Assembly: GCF_002950945.1 (NCBI RefSeq)
Contig: NZ_CP012673.1
Coordinates: 14,375,501-14,439,500 of the forward strand
Reading direction: 5' to 3'
Length of the DNA stretch: 64,000 bases
Source of the DNA: Sorangium cellulosum
GTDB taxonomy: Bacteria > Myxococcota_A > Polyangia > Polyangiales > Polyangiaceae
Shown: in pieces, positions 52,503 through 59,386 of the stretch
How the letters are laid out: every line of letters begins with the position of its first letter
Numbering within the stretch: position 1 is the stretch's first letter
Notes under the pieces: generated by a model
The model's database searches: none
What the model saw: the letters and a program-made list of their open reading frames with translations, nothing else
Told to the model about the DNA's origin: nothing
Position numbers and translations under genes: made by a program

Positions 52503-53483
52503 TCAAATGCGGTTTCGCGCGCGCCTGTTGTCGCTGGGTTGGCGCTGGCGCGAGTTGTCTTGCCGCGCCGTTACGCCCGCGTCGGGACGGCCCAACATCC
52601 AGGTGACGTCGCGCTGCAGCGTCGCATAATTCATGTATTGATGTGCAAGGCCCGTGACCTCGAAGCGCCCGTTGGCGGCGTCGGGAGTCCCGGTGGCGAT
52701 GTCCGCGGCTCCTGGATTGAAATTGTAACGGTCCTCCGCGTGCAACGTCGTGCGCATCTTCAGCACGGGCTCGCCGCCGCCCGAGCACGGAGCAGGCTCG
52801 ACGACGACCGTCCCGCTCATCCAGATGACATGGGCGCCGATGGCTTTTTGCCAGTTCTCTGTGCTCGGGTACGGGTACAGCGAGCCCGAGCCGGCGGGGA
52901 TCGAGGTGCCCGTGAGAGCGAACGTCACCCGCCTCGTGGCAAGGGACGGATCGTCCGCGAGCATCTTCCTGTAGAACTTCTCCGCGCAGAGCTGTATGTC
53001 GCGGATCGCGTTTCTCAGGATGACCGCGCCGGAGGAGTCGCTCGCGACGAACCGCTCGTAGGAGAACGTCCTGTCGGTCCCCATGCCGTCGAGAAAATGC
53101 CGGTAGGCGGCGAGAGCGTCAGGGATGTCGTTGTGCGGTACATACGGGACACCTTGAGCGGCCTCCGCCCCCTCGAGCGTGCCCCGCCAATAAAGGAGCG
53201 ACGCCCGGTCAGCGAGGTTGGGCTCGGTCGTGGGAGTCGGGGTGGGATCGTCCGAGTCCGATGGGTTCTGACGAAACCCATTGTCGTGGTGGATCGGCGG
53301 ACGCTGCGGGGCTCCGACGCTGTACTGGGCGGTCGTCGACGTGCAGGTGCCGGCCGCCGTCGGCGTCGCTGGTGGCGCGTTCGCGCAGCACGCGCACACA
53401 GCACCGACCGGCGCGTCCGTCGTGCTCGAGCTTGCCGCGTTGGCGATGGCCCTCTGCCTGCTCGCTCTCCTCTCAGCGCCCAT
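52503..53483 (-). CDS. Unrecognised effector-like protein
   Basis: Protein of 326 residues from the ATG at 53483, inside the end of the upstream gene. Residues about 1-100 are a Cys/Ala/Pro/Thr-rich low-complexity lead (VGAVCACCANAPP). The rest is a compact domain with SYERFVASDSSGAVILRNAIRDIQ, VTFALTGTSIPAG, YPSTENWQKAIGAHVIWMSG, LHAEDRYNFNPGAADIATGTPD and FEVTGLAHQYMNYATLQRDVTW. I recall similar ends in uncharacterised proteins of type VI and polymorphic-toxin loci (possibly DUF6402), but I cannot confirm this. It looks like a secreted effector or its carrier. Basic tail of about 20 residues. Confidence 0.6.
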   Translation of the reverse strand: MGAERRASRQRAIANAASSSTTDAPVGAVCACCANAPPATPTAAGTCTSTTAQYSVGAPQRPPIHHDNGFRQNPSDSDDPTPTPTTEPNLADRASLLYWRGTLEGAEAAQGVPYVPHNDIPDALAAYRHFLDGMGTDRTFSYERFVASDSSGAVILRNAIRDIQLCAEKFYRKMLADDPSLATRRVTFALTGTSIPAGSGSLYPYPSTENWQKAIGAHVIWMSGTVVVEPAPCSGGGEPVLKMRTTLHAEDRYNFNPGAADIATGTPDAANGRFEVTGLAHQYMNYATLQRDVTWMLGRPDAGVTARQDNSRQRQPSDNRRARNRI

Positions 53484-53910
53484 CGTGCGCCTCCGAGAGC
53501 GCCCAGCTGCCGGCGTCGTAACTCGCTGAGACGGCGTCCCAGACCTCGTCAGACGTCTCTTCCCAGAGCAAATCGAGCCGGAGGTTCGGGTCCACCTCGC
53601 TCGTGGCAAGGTGCCGGCGTATACACGGGTGCTCGTCGAAATTGGGCGCCGACGTGAACATGGTGACGACGAACGCGGTGAGGTTGGATTCCCAGGTGAT
53701 GCCGTACCGTTCGGCGCGCGTCACCCCACCGCGGACCATTGCGTGAAGCACGGCTCGGGGGAGGCGCTGCAACGGCACTCTCCGATTTTCATCAAGTTTC
53801 ACCTCGGTATCCGGGTGCGCGTGGAGCAAGTAGGCGACGACGCGGTTGATGAAGCTCGTCTTCTCCTGCTCCCGGAACGCTTCCAGCTGCTTCGTGTGAA
53901 TCCTGAACAT
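53473..53910 (-). CDS. Small helical protein of type VI/toxin loci
   Basis: Protein of 145 residues. MFRIHTKQLEAFREQEKTSFINRVVAYLLHAHP, followed by VLHAMVRGGVTRAERYGITWESNLTAFVVTMFTSAPNFDEHP, follows a pattern (phenylalanine/Arg-rich helix, then ...RAxxYGIxxExxLxxFVxxMF...G.xFD) that occurs in small uncharacterised proteins next to effectors in type VI loci of many proteobacteria. It has no signal peptide. The end overlaps the start of the effector-like gene by 11 bases, so they are co-translated. The role may be as a chaperone or adaptor; this is inference. Confidence 0.62.
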   Translation of the reverse strand: MFRIHTKQLEAFREQEKTSFINRVVAYLLHAHPDTEVKLDENRRVPLQRLPRAVLHAMVRGGVTRAERYGITWESNLTAFVVTMFTSAPNFDEHPCIRRHLATSEVDPNLRLDLLWEETSDEVWDAVSASYDAGSWALSEAHDGR

Positions 53911-54124
53911 CTTACCGGTGCTCCGGCCAGCATCTCGCTGCTGAGCCCTCGATTTTATAGAGTCTCGCCTGCCACGTTACGGCCTTTTCAGGTTCGTCGC
54001 AACGACCCGAGATGCTGCGCTCGATGCAGCCATTGGCAGCTTTGTGTTCACCTTGAACTCTGGCCGCGCTCTGCTCAGGCAAGCGGAGGATGTCGGCCCA
54101 CGCGCCCGTCGCGCGTCCCGGCCC

Positions 54125-54742
54125 TCAGGCCGCGGCGGTGCGCTGCGCGCGGTGCCGGCGGCGCGCCAGCGTCACGACCCCGATCGGCGCCACGACGAGC
54201 GCCACCGCGAGGCCGACGGCCGACATCCCGAGGCCCGCGAGGATCGCGAGCGCGAGCCAGAGCACGTCGCCCGCCGCCGGCCTCGCGTCGGGCGCGTCCA
54301 CGCCGATCTCCCGGCGCAGCTCGCCGACCGTGCGGTCGAGCAGCGCCTCGAAGGGGCGGCCGTACAGGCTCTCGCCGCGGCGGCCGCGGAAGAACGCGCG
54401 GACCGTCCGGCGCGGGGCCGAGAGCAGCCCCGCGACGAGCCCGCCGAGGTTGAGCTGCCACGCCGCGACGAAGTCCTTGCAGCCGGCGCCGACCTCCCAG
54501 GCCGCGATCTCGAACTCGCCGCTCGTGCTCGTGTCGTAGCCCGTGAGCACGTGATGCAGGTCGTGGTAACGCACGGCGCGCACGCGCGCCCTGGTGTTCG
54601 GGAACGGGATGGGCAGCGGGCCGAGCTTGAAGTCGACCCACGCGTCGGCGTACCCGCCGTCCGAGCCGAAGCCGTTCACCTGGAAGTAGATCGCGCGCGC
54701 CTCCCGCATCGTGAGGCCTTCGTCGTAGTGCACCAGCGCCAT
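54125..54742 (-). CDS. Coq4-like protein with C-terminal membrane helices
   Basis: Protein of 205 residues. RYHDLHHVLTGYDTSTSGEFEIAAWEVG contains HDxHH followed 11 residues later by Glu, the metal-binding signature of the Coq4 family, which in mitochondria is needed for ubiquinone synthesis. One or two hydrophobic helices (about 165-195) close the protein, ahead of an Arg-rich tail. The function in this bacterium is unknown. It is divergent from a TetR regulator gene, and the palindrome at 54759-54787 lies 17 bases before its ATG, so it is probably repressed by that regulator. Confidence 0.72.
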   Translation of the reverse strand: MALVHYDEGLTMREARAIYFQVNGFGSDGGYADAWVDFKLGPLPIPFPNTRARVRAVRYHDLHHVLTGYDTSTSGEFEIAAWEVGAGCKDFVAAWQLNLGGLVAGLLSAPRRTVRAFFRGRRGESLYGRPFEALLDRTVGELRREIGVDAPDARPAAGDVLWLALAILAGLGMSAVGLAVALVVAPIGVVTLARRRHRAQRTAAA

Positions 54743-54758
54743 GGGGCCATCCTCCGGT

Positions 54759-54787
54759 AATGACTATACTCACTGAGTACAGTCATT
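54759..54787. promoter_or_regulatory. 29-bp palindromic operator between Coq4-like and tetR-type genes
   Basis: Arms AATGACT (54759-54765) and AGTCATT (54781-54787) flank the inner palindrome TACTCA-C-TGAGTA (54767-54779); only one pair (54766/54780) does not match. This type of AT-rich, centrally symmetric site is normal for TetR-family repressors. It is located in the divergent gap, close to the start of the Coq4-like gene. Confidence 0.82.
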
Positions 54788-54860
54788 ATTCGAGCTGGCT
54801 TTGTCAAGGGGGATCTCCGCCTTGACGTGGCGTTCACCGCGGCAGCAGATTGGCGGCACA

Positions 54861-55613
54861 GTGAGCAAGGTCAGTACAGGCTCAGCGAAACGTGCGAGAC
54901 GTCGACAAGGCCCCGCCGCGCTGGCCACGCCATCCGCGTCGCCCGCGCCGCCCGCGCCGCCCGCGCCGCCCGCGCCGCCCGCGCCGCCCGCGGCGCCCGC
55001 GCCGCCGTCCGAGCGCGGCGGGCGCGCGCAGCAGAAGCTCGACACCCGCCGTCGGATCCGGGACGCCGCGTGGGCGCTCTTCACCGAGCTCGGGTACGAC
55101 GACACGACGACCAAGGCGGTGGCGGAGCGCGCGGGGGTCGCGGCGGGGACGGTGTTCGTGCACGCGCGCGACAAGGCGGATCTGCTCATGCTGGTGATGC
55201 ACGACCGGGTCTCGGCCGCGGTCGACGCCGCGTTCGAGGCGCTGCCGCGGCGGGAGCCGCTGCTCGCCCAGCTGATGCACGTGTTCCAGACGCTGTTCGC
55301 GATGTACGGCGAGCACCCGCGCGTGGCGCACGCGTTCGTGAAGGCGTACCCCGGTACGACCGGCCCGAACGGCGAGCGGATGAACGCCCTCACCTTCGCG
55401 TTCCTGCACCGCATCGCGGGCCTCGTGCGCGACGCCCAGGCGCGCGGCGAGGTCGCGGGCGACATCGACCCGCTCGCCGCGGCCCACAACATCTTCGCCC
55501 TCTACTTCGCGGCGCTCCTGTCCTGGCTCAGCGGCTTCGTGTCGCTCGGCGCCGCGCTGGATCCGGTGCTGAAGAGCGCCCTCGCCCTCCAGCACCGCGG
55601 GCTCCGCGCCTGA
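54861..55613 (+). CDS. TetR-family transcriptional regulator
   Basis: Protein of 250 residues from the GTG at 54861. The N-terminal 50 residues are a Pro/Ala repeat (APPAPPAPP) coded by a run of CCGCGCCGC units. The helix-turn-helix domain follows: LDTRRRIRDAAWALFTELGYDDTTTKAVAERAGVAAGTVFVHARDKADLL. The C-terminal ligand domain is helical with an aromatic last part (IFALYFAALLSWLSGFV), suggesting a hydrophobic ligand. It likely represses itself and the Coq4-like gene through the palindrome 74 bases upstream. An ATG-type start at 54801 would overlap the operator region and is disfavoured. Confidence 0.88.
   Translation: MSKVSTGSAKRARRRQGPAALATPSASPAPPAPPAPPAPPAPPAAPAPPSERGGRAQQKLDTRRRIRDAAWALFTELGYDDTTTKAVAERAGVAAGTVFVHARDKADLLMLVMHDRVSAAVDAAFEALPRREPLLAQLMHVFQTLFAMYGEHPRVAHAFVKAYPGTTGPNGERMNALTFAFLHRIAGLVRDAQARGEVAGDIDPLAAAHNIFALYFAALLSWLSGFVSLGAALDPVLKSALALQHRGLRA
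54938..55010 (+). repeat. CCGCGCCGC tandem repeat coding Pro-Ala-Pro
   Basis: At least six near-perfect 9-base units encode the APP repeats ahead of the TetR DNA-binding domain. Unit length keeps the frame; the run could vary between strains. Confidence 0.8.
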
Positions 55614-55721
55614 GCCGGGCGCCGCGGGCGCAGGGCGCCGTCACCTGGGCGTGAACGGGATCCGCCTCAGGCGCCCTCTCCGCCCCGCCGGCGAGCCTCG
55701 CCCGGCTCGCGCGGCGTCGTC

Positions 55722-55755
55722 CTCAGAACGCGCCCACGCCCTCAGAACGCGCCCA
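55722..55755. repeat. 15-bp direct duplication at the end of the phosphatase gene
   Basis: CTCAGAACGCGCCCA occurs at 55722-55736 and at 55741-55755; the latter contains the stop codon and last codons of the phosphatase gene (minus strand). Period 19 bases. Confidence 0.8.
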
Positions 55756-56539
55756 GGGCTCGCTGCCCGGCGCGGAGCGCGGCGAGCACCTCGGCGTGGG
55801 CGCGTGCATCCCCGGCGGCCACGACGTCCCCCGCGCTCGAGGCGTCGAGGGGGCGGCCGTCCCAGTCGGTCATGATCCCCCCCGCGCCGGCGATCACGGG
55901 CACGAGCGCCGCGAAGTCGTGGAGCTTGAGGCCGCACTCGACGACGACATCGACGCTGCCGCTCGCCACGAGGCCGTACTGGTAACAGTCGCCGCCGTAG
56001 CTCACGAGCTTGGCCCGGGCCGCGACCGCGTCGAAGGCGCGCGCCTCCCCCTCGGGGAAGTACTGCGGGCCCGTCGTGGAGAGGCGCGCCTGCGAGAGCC
56101 CCGCGCAGGCCCGGACGCGCGCCGGCGCGCCGTTCCACGTCGTCGCCCGGCCCAGGGCGCCGATCCAGCGCTCGCCGAGCACGGGCTGATCGATGACGCC
56201 GAGCACGGGCCGCCCCGCGTGCAAGAGGGCGATCAGCGTGCCGAAGAGCGGCTTGCCCGTGAGGAACGCCTTCGTCCCGTCGATGGGATCGAGCACCCAC
56301 ACGAGCTCCGCGCCCTCGTTCTCCCGCCCGAGCTCCTCGCCTACGATCCCGTGCCCCGGCGCCGCCGCGGCGAGGATCTCCCGGATCGCCGCCTCGGCCT
56401 CCCGGTCGGCGATCGTGACGGGGCTCGTGTCCTCCTTGTCGTCGGCCTCGATGCCCTTGCGGAAATACCGCCGGATCACGGCGCCGCTCGCGTCCGCCAG
56501 CCGGCTTGCCAGATCAATCAGATCCTGGGAAGGGGTCAT
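55742..56539 (-). CDS. Inositol-phosphatase family, histidinol-phosphatase-like
   Basis: Protein of 265 residues of the inositol monophosphatase family. Metal-site motifs are VGEELG (Glu), WVLDPIDGTKAF, and GLKLHDFAALVPVIAGAGG at the C-terminal end. The HD pattern LKLHDFAAL at the place of the usual WDxAA is the variant of histidinol-phosphate phosphatases (HisN) and of some 3'-phosphoadenosine phosphatases, so HisN is the best guess. No other histidine genes are in the window. Last codons are repeated just downstream in a short duplication. Confidence 0.85.
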   Translation of the reverse strand: MTPSQDLIDLASRLADASGAVIRRYFRKGIEADDKEDTSPVTIADREAEAAIREILAAAAPGHGIVGEELGRENEGAELVWVLDPIDGTKAFLTGKPLFGTLIALLHAGRPVLGVIDQPVLGERWIGALGRATTWNGAPARVRACAGLSQARLSTTGPQYFPEGEARAFDAVAARAKLVSYGGDCYQYGLVASGSVDVVVECGLKLHDFAALVPVIAGAGGIMTDWDGRPLDASSAGDVVAAGDARAHAEVLAALRAGQRALGAF

Positions 56540-56635
56540 CCGTTCCGTCCTCCTCGAGGTCCCCCGGCGAGGCGAACCCCAGGGCGCGATCCACTACGCG
56601 CAGCGCGCGCGCCCCGCAACGGGCGCGGCGCGAGC

Positions 56636-57679
56636 TCAGGCGCCGCTCGCGGACGCCCCGTCCCCCAAGCGTCCCGACGACGCCGGCGGGCCCGCCGTCC
56701 GGGAGGCTTCCGACAGGCACGTTCTGAGATACGACCCCAGCGTCTCGGCGCCACGGGCGCCTTCGGGGTGGTACTCGGCCAGGACCGGCCCGTTGTGCGG
56801 CATGTCCCGCAGCACGTCGAGCGTGACGTCGACGCCCGCCTCACGGGCGCGCCGCGCGAGCGCGAGGCCCTCGTCGTGCAGGCGCTCGGCCTCGCCGACC
56901 TGGATGAACAGCGAGCCGAGGCCGTCGAGGCGCGCGTGCAGGGGAGACAGCCGGGGATCGTCGAGCGGAATCGCGCCCGCAAAGTCGCGCGCCTGGCGCA
57001 CCAGGCCCTCCCGCGTGCCGTAGTCGGTCGGATCGTTCTCGCGCGTCGAGGCGCTGCTCGCGGTGAGGTCGAGCCAGGGAGAGATGAGCACGGCGCAGCG
57101 CGCCTGCTGCCCGCGGTCGCGCAGCGCGAGCTGGGCGACCAGCGCGAGGTTGCCGCCGGCGGAGTCGCCCGCGAGCGCGATCTCGCCCGGCGTGTGGCCT
57201 CGCTCCACCAGCGCGTCGAAGGCGGCGAGCGCGTCGTCGCGCTGGGCGGGATACGGATGCTCCGGCGCGAGCCGGTAGTCGATGCCCACCACACGCGCGC
57301 CGCTCGCCAGCGCGAGCCGCGCCATGACGTCCGCGTGCGTCGTCGTGGAGCCGAACAGGTACGAGCCCCCGTGAAGGTAGAGGACGACGCCGCGCGCCGC
57401 CGCGCGAGCAGGCTCGAACCAGACGGCGGGGACGCCCCCCAGGGTGTCCCGGGTGCGCTGGACGCGGCGGACGGCCTTGTCGGGATACCGGCGCGCGTCC
57501 AGATCGGCCCGGACCTTCGGATAGGGCCAGTCGAGCATGTCGATGAAGTCGCGGCGGAGAAACCGGACCACCCACTCGAAGCCGAAGCTCCAGGTCGGGC
57601 GCGCGGGCCCGCGGCGGGCGCGCTCGACGGCCGTCTCCACGAATGCGAGACTGAACAACCTCATGAGGCGCAGGATCAT
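56636..57679 (-). CDS. Alpha/beta hydrolase of the hormone-sensitive-lipase family
   Basis: Protein of 347 residues. The oxyanion motif LYLHGGSYLFGS and nucleophile motif ALAGDSAGGNLAL define the HSL (family IV) esterases; GIDYRLAPEHPYPAQ is the usual segment between them. The acid and histidine are expected in DPRLSPL/FIQVGEAE and in DMPHNG, where the motif DMPHNGP stands for the normal DMxHxF. The N-terminal 90 residues form a cap. No signal peptide, so cytoplasmic. Start at 57679; a Met six residues later is equally possible. Substrate unknown, probably a small ester. Confidence 0.88.
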   Translation of the reverse strand: MILRLMRLFSLAFVETAVERARRGPARPTWSFGFEWVVRFLRRDFIDMLDWPYPKVRADLDARRYPDKAVRRVQRTRDTLGGVPAVWFEPARAAARGVVLYLHGGSYLFGSTTTHADVMARLALASGARVVGIDYRLAPEHPYPAQRDDALAAFDALVERGHTPGEIALAGDSAGGNLALVAQLALRDRGQQARCAVLISPWLDLTASSASTRENDPTDYGTREGLVRQARDFAGAIPLDDPRLSPLHARLDGLGSLFIQVGEAERLHDEGLALARRAREAGVDVTLDVLRDMPHNGPVLAEYHPEGARGAETLGSYLRTCLSEASRTAGPPASSGRLGDGASASGA

Positions 57680-57950
57680 GGCCAGGAGGGTAGGGGACGT
57701 CCCCCGCGAGCGCGGCGGCCGGGGACGCCAGATCGCACGGCCTCGCGCGCCATCCCGGTCGCCCGATGGCGCCGCGCGATAGCGGCAGCGCCGGCATCTC
57801 GGGCGCCATGGCCCTGCGCCTCGTCCGGTTCTTCGAGGCCCACGCCGAGGACACGGCGCCGCTCTTCGCCGCACTCGGGGCGGAGCGCCGTGACGCGCGC
57901 GGTGCTGGCCTCGCAGTCGCCACCCGCCCGCCGCCGCCGCCGCCCGCGCG

Positions 57951-59075
57951 TCAGCCGCGCTTCCGGCCCCGCGGGTCGCCCCGGAGGATCGGGTAGGCCA
58001 TGAGGAGGCTCAGCCACACCACGAGGAACTTCGGGTCGGCCAGCGTCTCGAACGGGATCTCGATCTTCTCGTTCGGCGGATCCGCCACCTTGCGCTGCGC
58101 CTGCGCCTCCCCGGCGCTCACCACGGCGGGCAGCCGCCTCGAGTCGGAGTCGCTTGCCGCGGCCATCTTCGGCAGCAGCGCGCCCTCGGCCGCCAGCGCC
58201 TGCTCCTCGGGCGTCTTCGACATGTCGACCTTGTGGTCCGGGTCGACGATCACCGTGTTCCGCGCGACCTCGGCGAGGCGCTCGGCGGCGTCGGTCTCCG
58301 GGCCGGGCGCGGCCTGCGCCACCTCGGGGCGATCCGGCGGCACGTAACGCGGCGCCACCTCGCCCGGCTGCCGGGGGCGGGGCTCGACCGTCACCCGGGT
58401 CGGGATGTAGACGCGCCGCACCTCCTCGACCGTGACCACGGTGTCCCTGGCCGGGTCCGGCGATCCGCCGGCGAGCTCCGGCACCTGCGCGCGCGCCGCG
58501 TCGATCTCCGCCTGCTCCGCGTCGACCGCCGCCTTGCAGCGCGGGAGGGACGCGTCGAAGTCGATGGCGATGGCGCTGGAGGACCGCTTGCTCTGATCGG
58601 GGTTCGCCGTGCACTCCCGCAGCACGCGCTCCGCGATCACGTCGTCCTGCCGGTGCAGCAGCGCGAGCGCGAGCTCCTTCCGCGCGTCGATGCCGTTGGC
58701 GACCTCCGGCCGGGCGACGTAGCGGTACCGCACGCGGAGCGCGAGATCGCGCCGTCCCGTCGCGGCGTCGACGACCGTCACCGCCTCCCGGGTGAAGCTC
58801 TCGACGTTCGCGCCCTTGACCTCGCGCCGGCTCACCATGATCCGCGACTTCCGGAGCCCGGTGAACACGGAGAGCGTCTGCGCCCGCACCCGCTCGAGGA
58901 TCTTGAAATTGCTCGTCTCGGCAGGAACGTAGAGGTAGCCGTCGAACTGGAGCAGGACGGGCACACGCCGCGCGTCCTCGGCGGCCGTCGTCCTGGTCTG
59001 CTCGCCGCACCCCACAAGCGCCCACGTCCCGACCAGCAGGAGAGTACGGAGCGATGCGCGGAGAAATGCTACCAC
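57951..59075 (-). CDS. Lipoprotein with C-terminal membrane segment
   Basis: Protein of 374 residues. The start has a lipoprotein signal with lipobox LVGC near residue 23. The body has no known domain; it is charged, with VLLQFDGYLYVPAETSNFKILERVRAQT and LALRVRYRYVARPEV stretches, and about 150 residues in the middle that are Asp/Ala/Pro-rich. Near the end lies a hydrophobic helix (FLVVWLSLLMAYPIL) and a basic tail. A protein with both a lipid anchor and a membrane helix would be held to two sites in the envelope, or the helix could reside in the same membrane. Function unknown. It is divergent from htpG with a 311-base gap. Confidence 0.65.
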   Translation of the reverse strand: MVAFLRASLRTLLLVGTWALVGCGEQTRTTAAEDARRVPVLLQFDGYLYVPAETSNFKILERVRAQTLSVFTGLRKSRIMVSRREVKGANVESFTREAVTVVDAATGRRDLALRVRYRYVARPEVANGIDARKELALALLHRQDDVIAERVLRECTANPDQSKRSSSAIAIDFDASLPRCKAAVDAEQAEIDAARAQVPELAGGSPDPARDTVVTVEEVRRVYIPTRVTVEPRPRQPGEVAPRYVPPDRPEVAQAAPGPETDAAERLAEVARNTVIVDPDHKVDMSKTPEEQALAAEGALLPKMAAASDSDSRRLPAVVSAGEAQAQRKVADPPNEKIEIPFETLADPKFLVVWLSLLMAYPILRGDPRGRKRG

Positions 59076-59386
59076 GGCGGCTCTCCCGGGCGGCGTGCCT
59101 GAGACCTCCGCGAATCTAGCTCCGCCCCCCTTCGGAAGAAACCCTTACTATCCAGGAAACCCAATTCATTGCGCGGCGGTCGCTGCCATCGGCCTGGACG
59201 CCATCCCGGGCGCGCCGAGCCCGGCAGGACACGCCGCCCCCGATCGGCGACCCTCCCCCCGCACGACCCGACCTGGCCCCGGCGCGCCCCCGCCGAGCGC
59301 CGAGGTGAGGCGCCGCGCACGCCGCGGCGTTCCGCGACAACCCGGGGGATTGCCCTTTCCAAAATCGGATCCATTTGGTCGCCGAG
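59076..59386. other. Divergent intergenic stretch before htpG
   Basis: No gene is seen here. It must hold the promoters of the lipoprotein gene and of htpG. I looked for a heat-shock sigma-32 promoter and for a CIRCE palindrome and found neither. A moderately AT-rich patch at 59140-59170 and another at 59350-59375 are the best promoter candidates. Confidence 0.4.

Noticed and set aside
53261..53529. Plus-strand small frames antisense to the effector-like gene
   Set aside because: Antisense to the co-oriented overlapping genes and without motif.
57766..57996. Plus-strand 76-codon frame between the HSL-type hydrolase and the lipoprotein gene
   Set aside because: It has an ordinary-looking start (ALRLVRFFEAHAEDTAPLFAALG), but ends in a Pro/Arg run, overlaps the lipoprotein gene end and has no ribosome site. 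It may be a fragment; support is too weak.
59076..59386. Heat-shock promoter or CIRCE element before htpG
   Set aside because: I looked for CTTGAA/CCCCAT-like boxes and for the TTAGCACTC inverted repeat and found neither.
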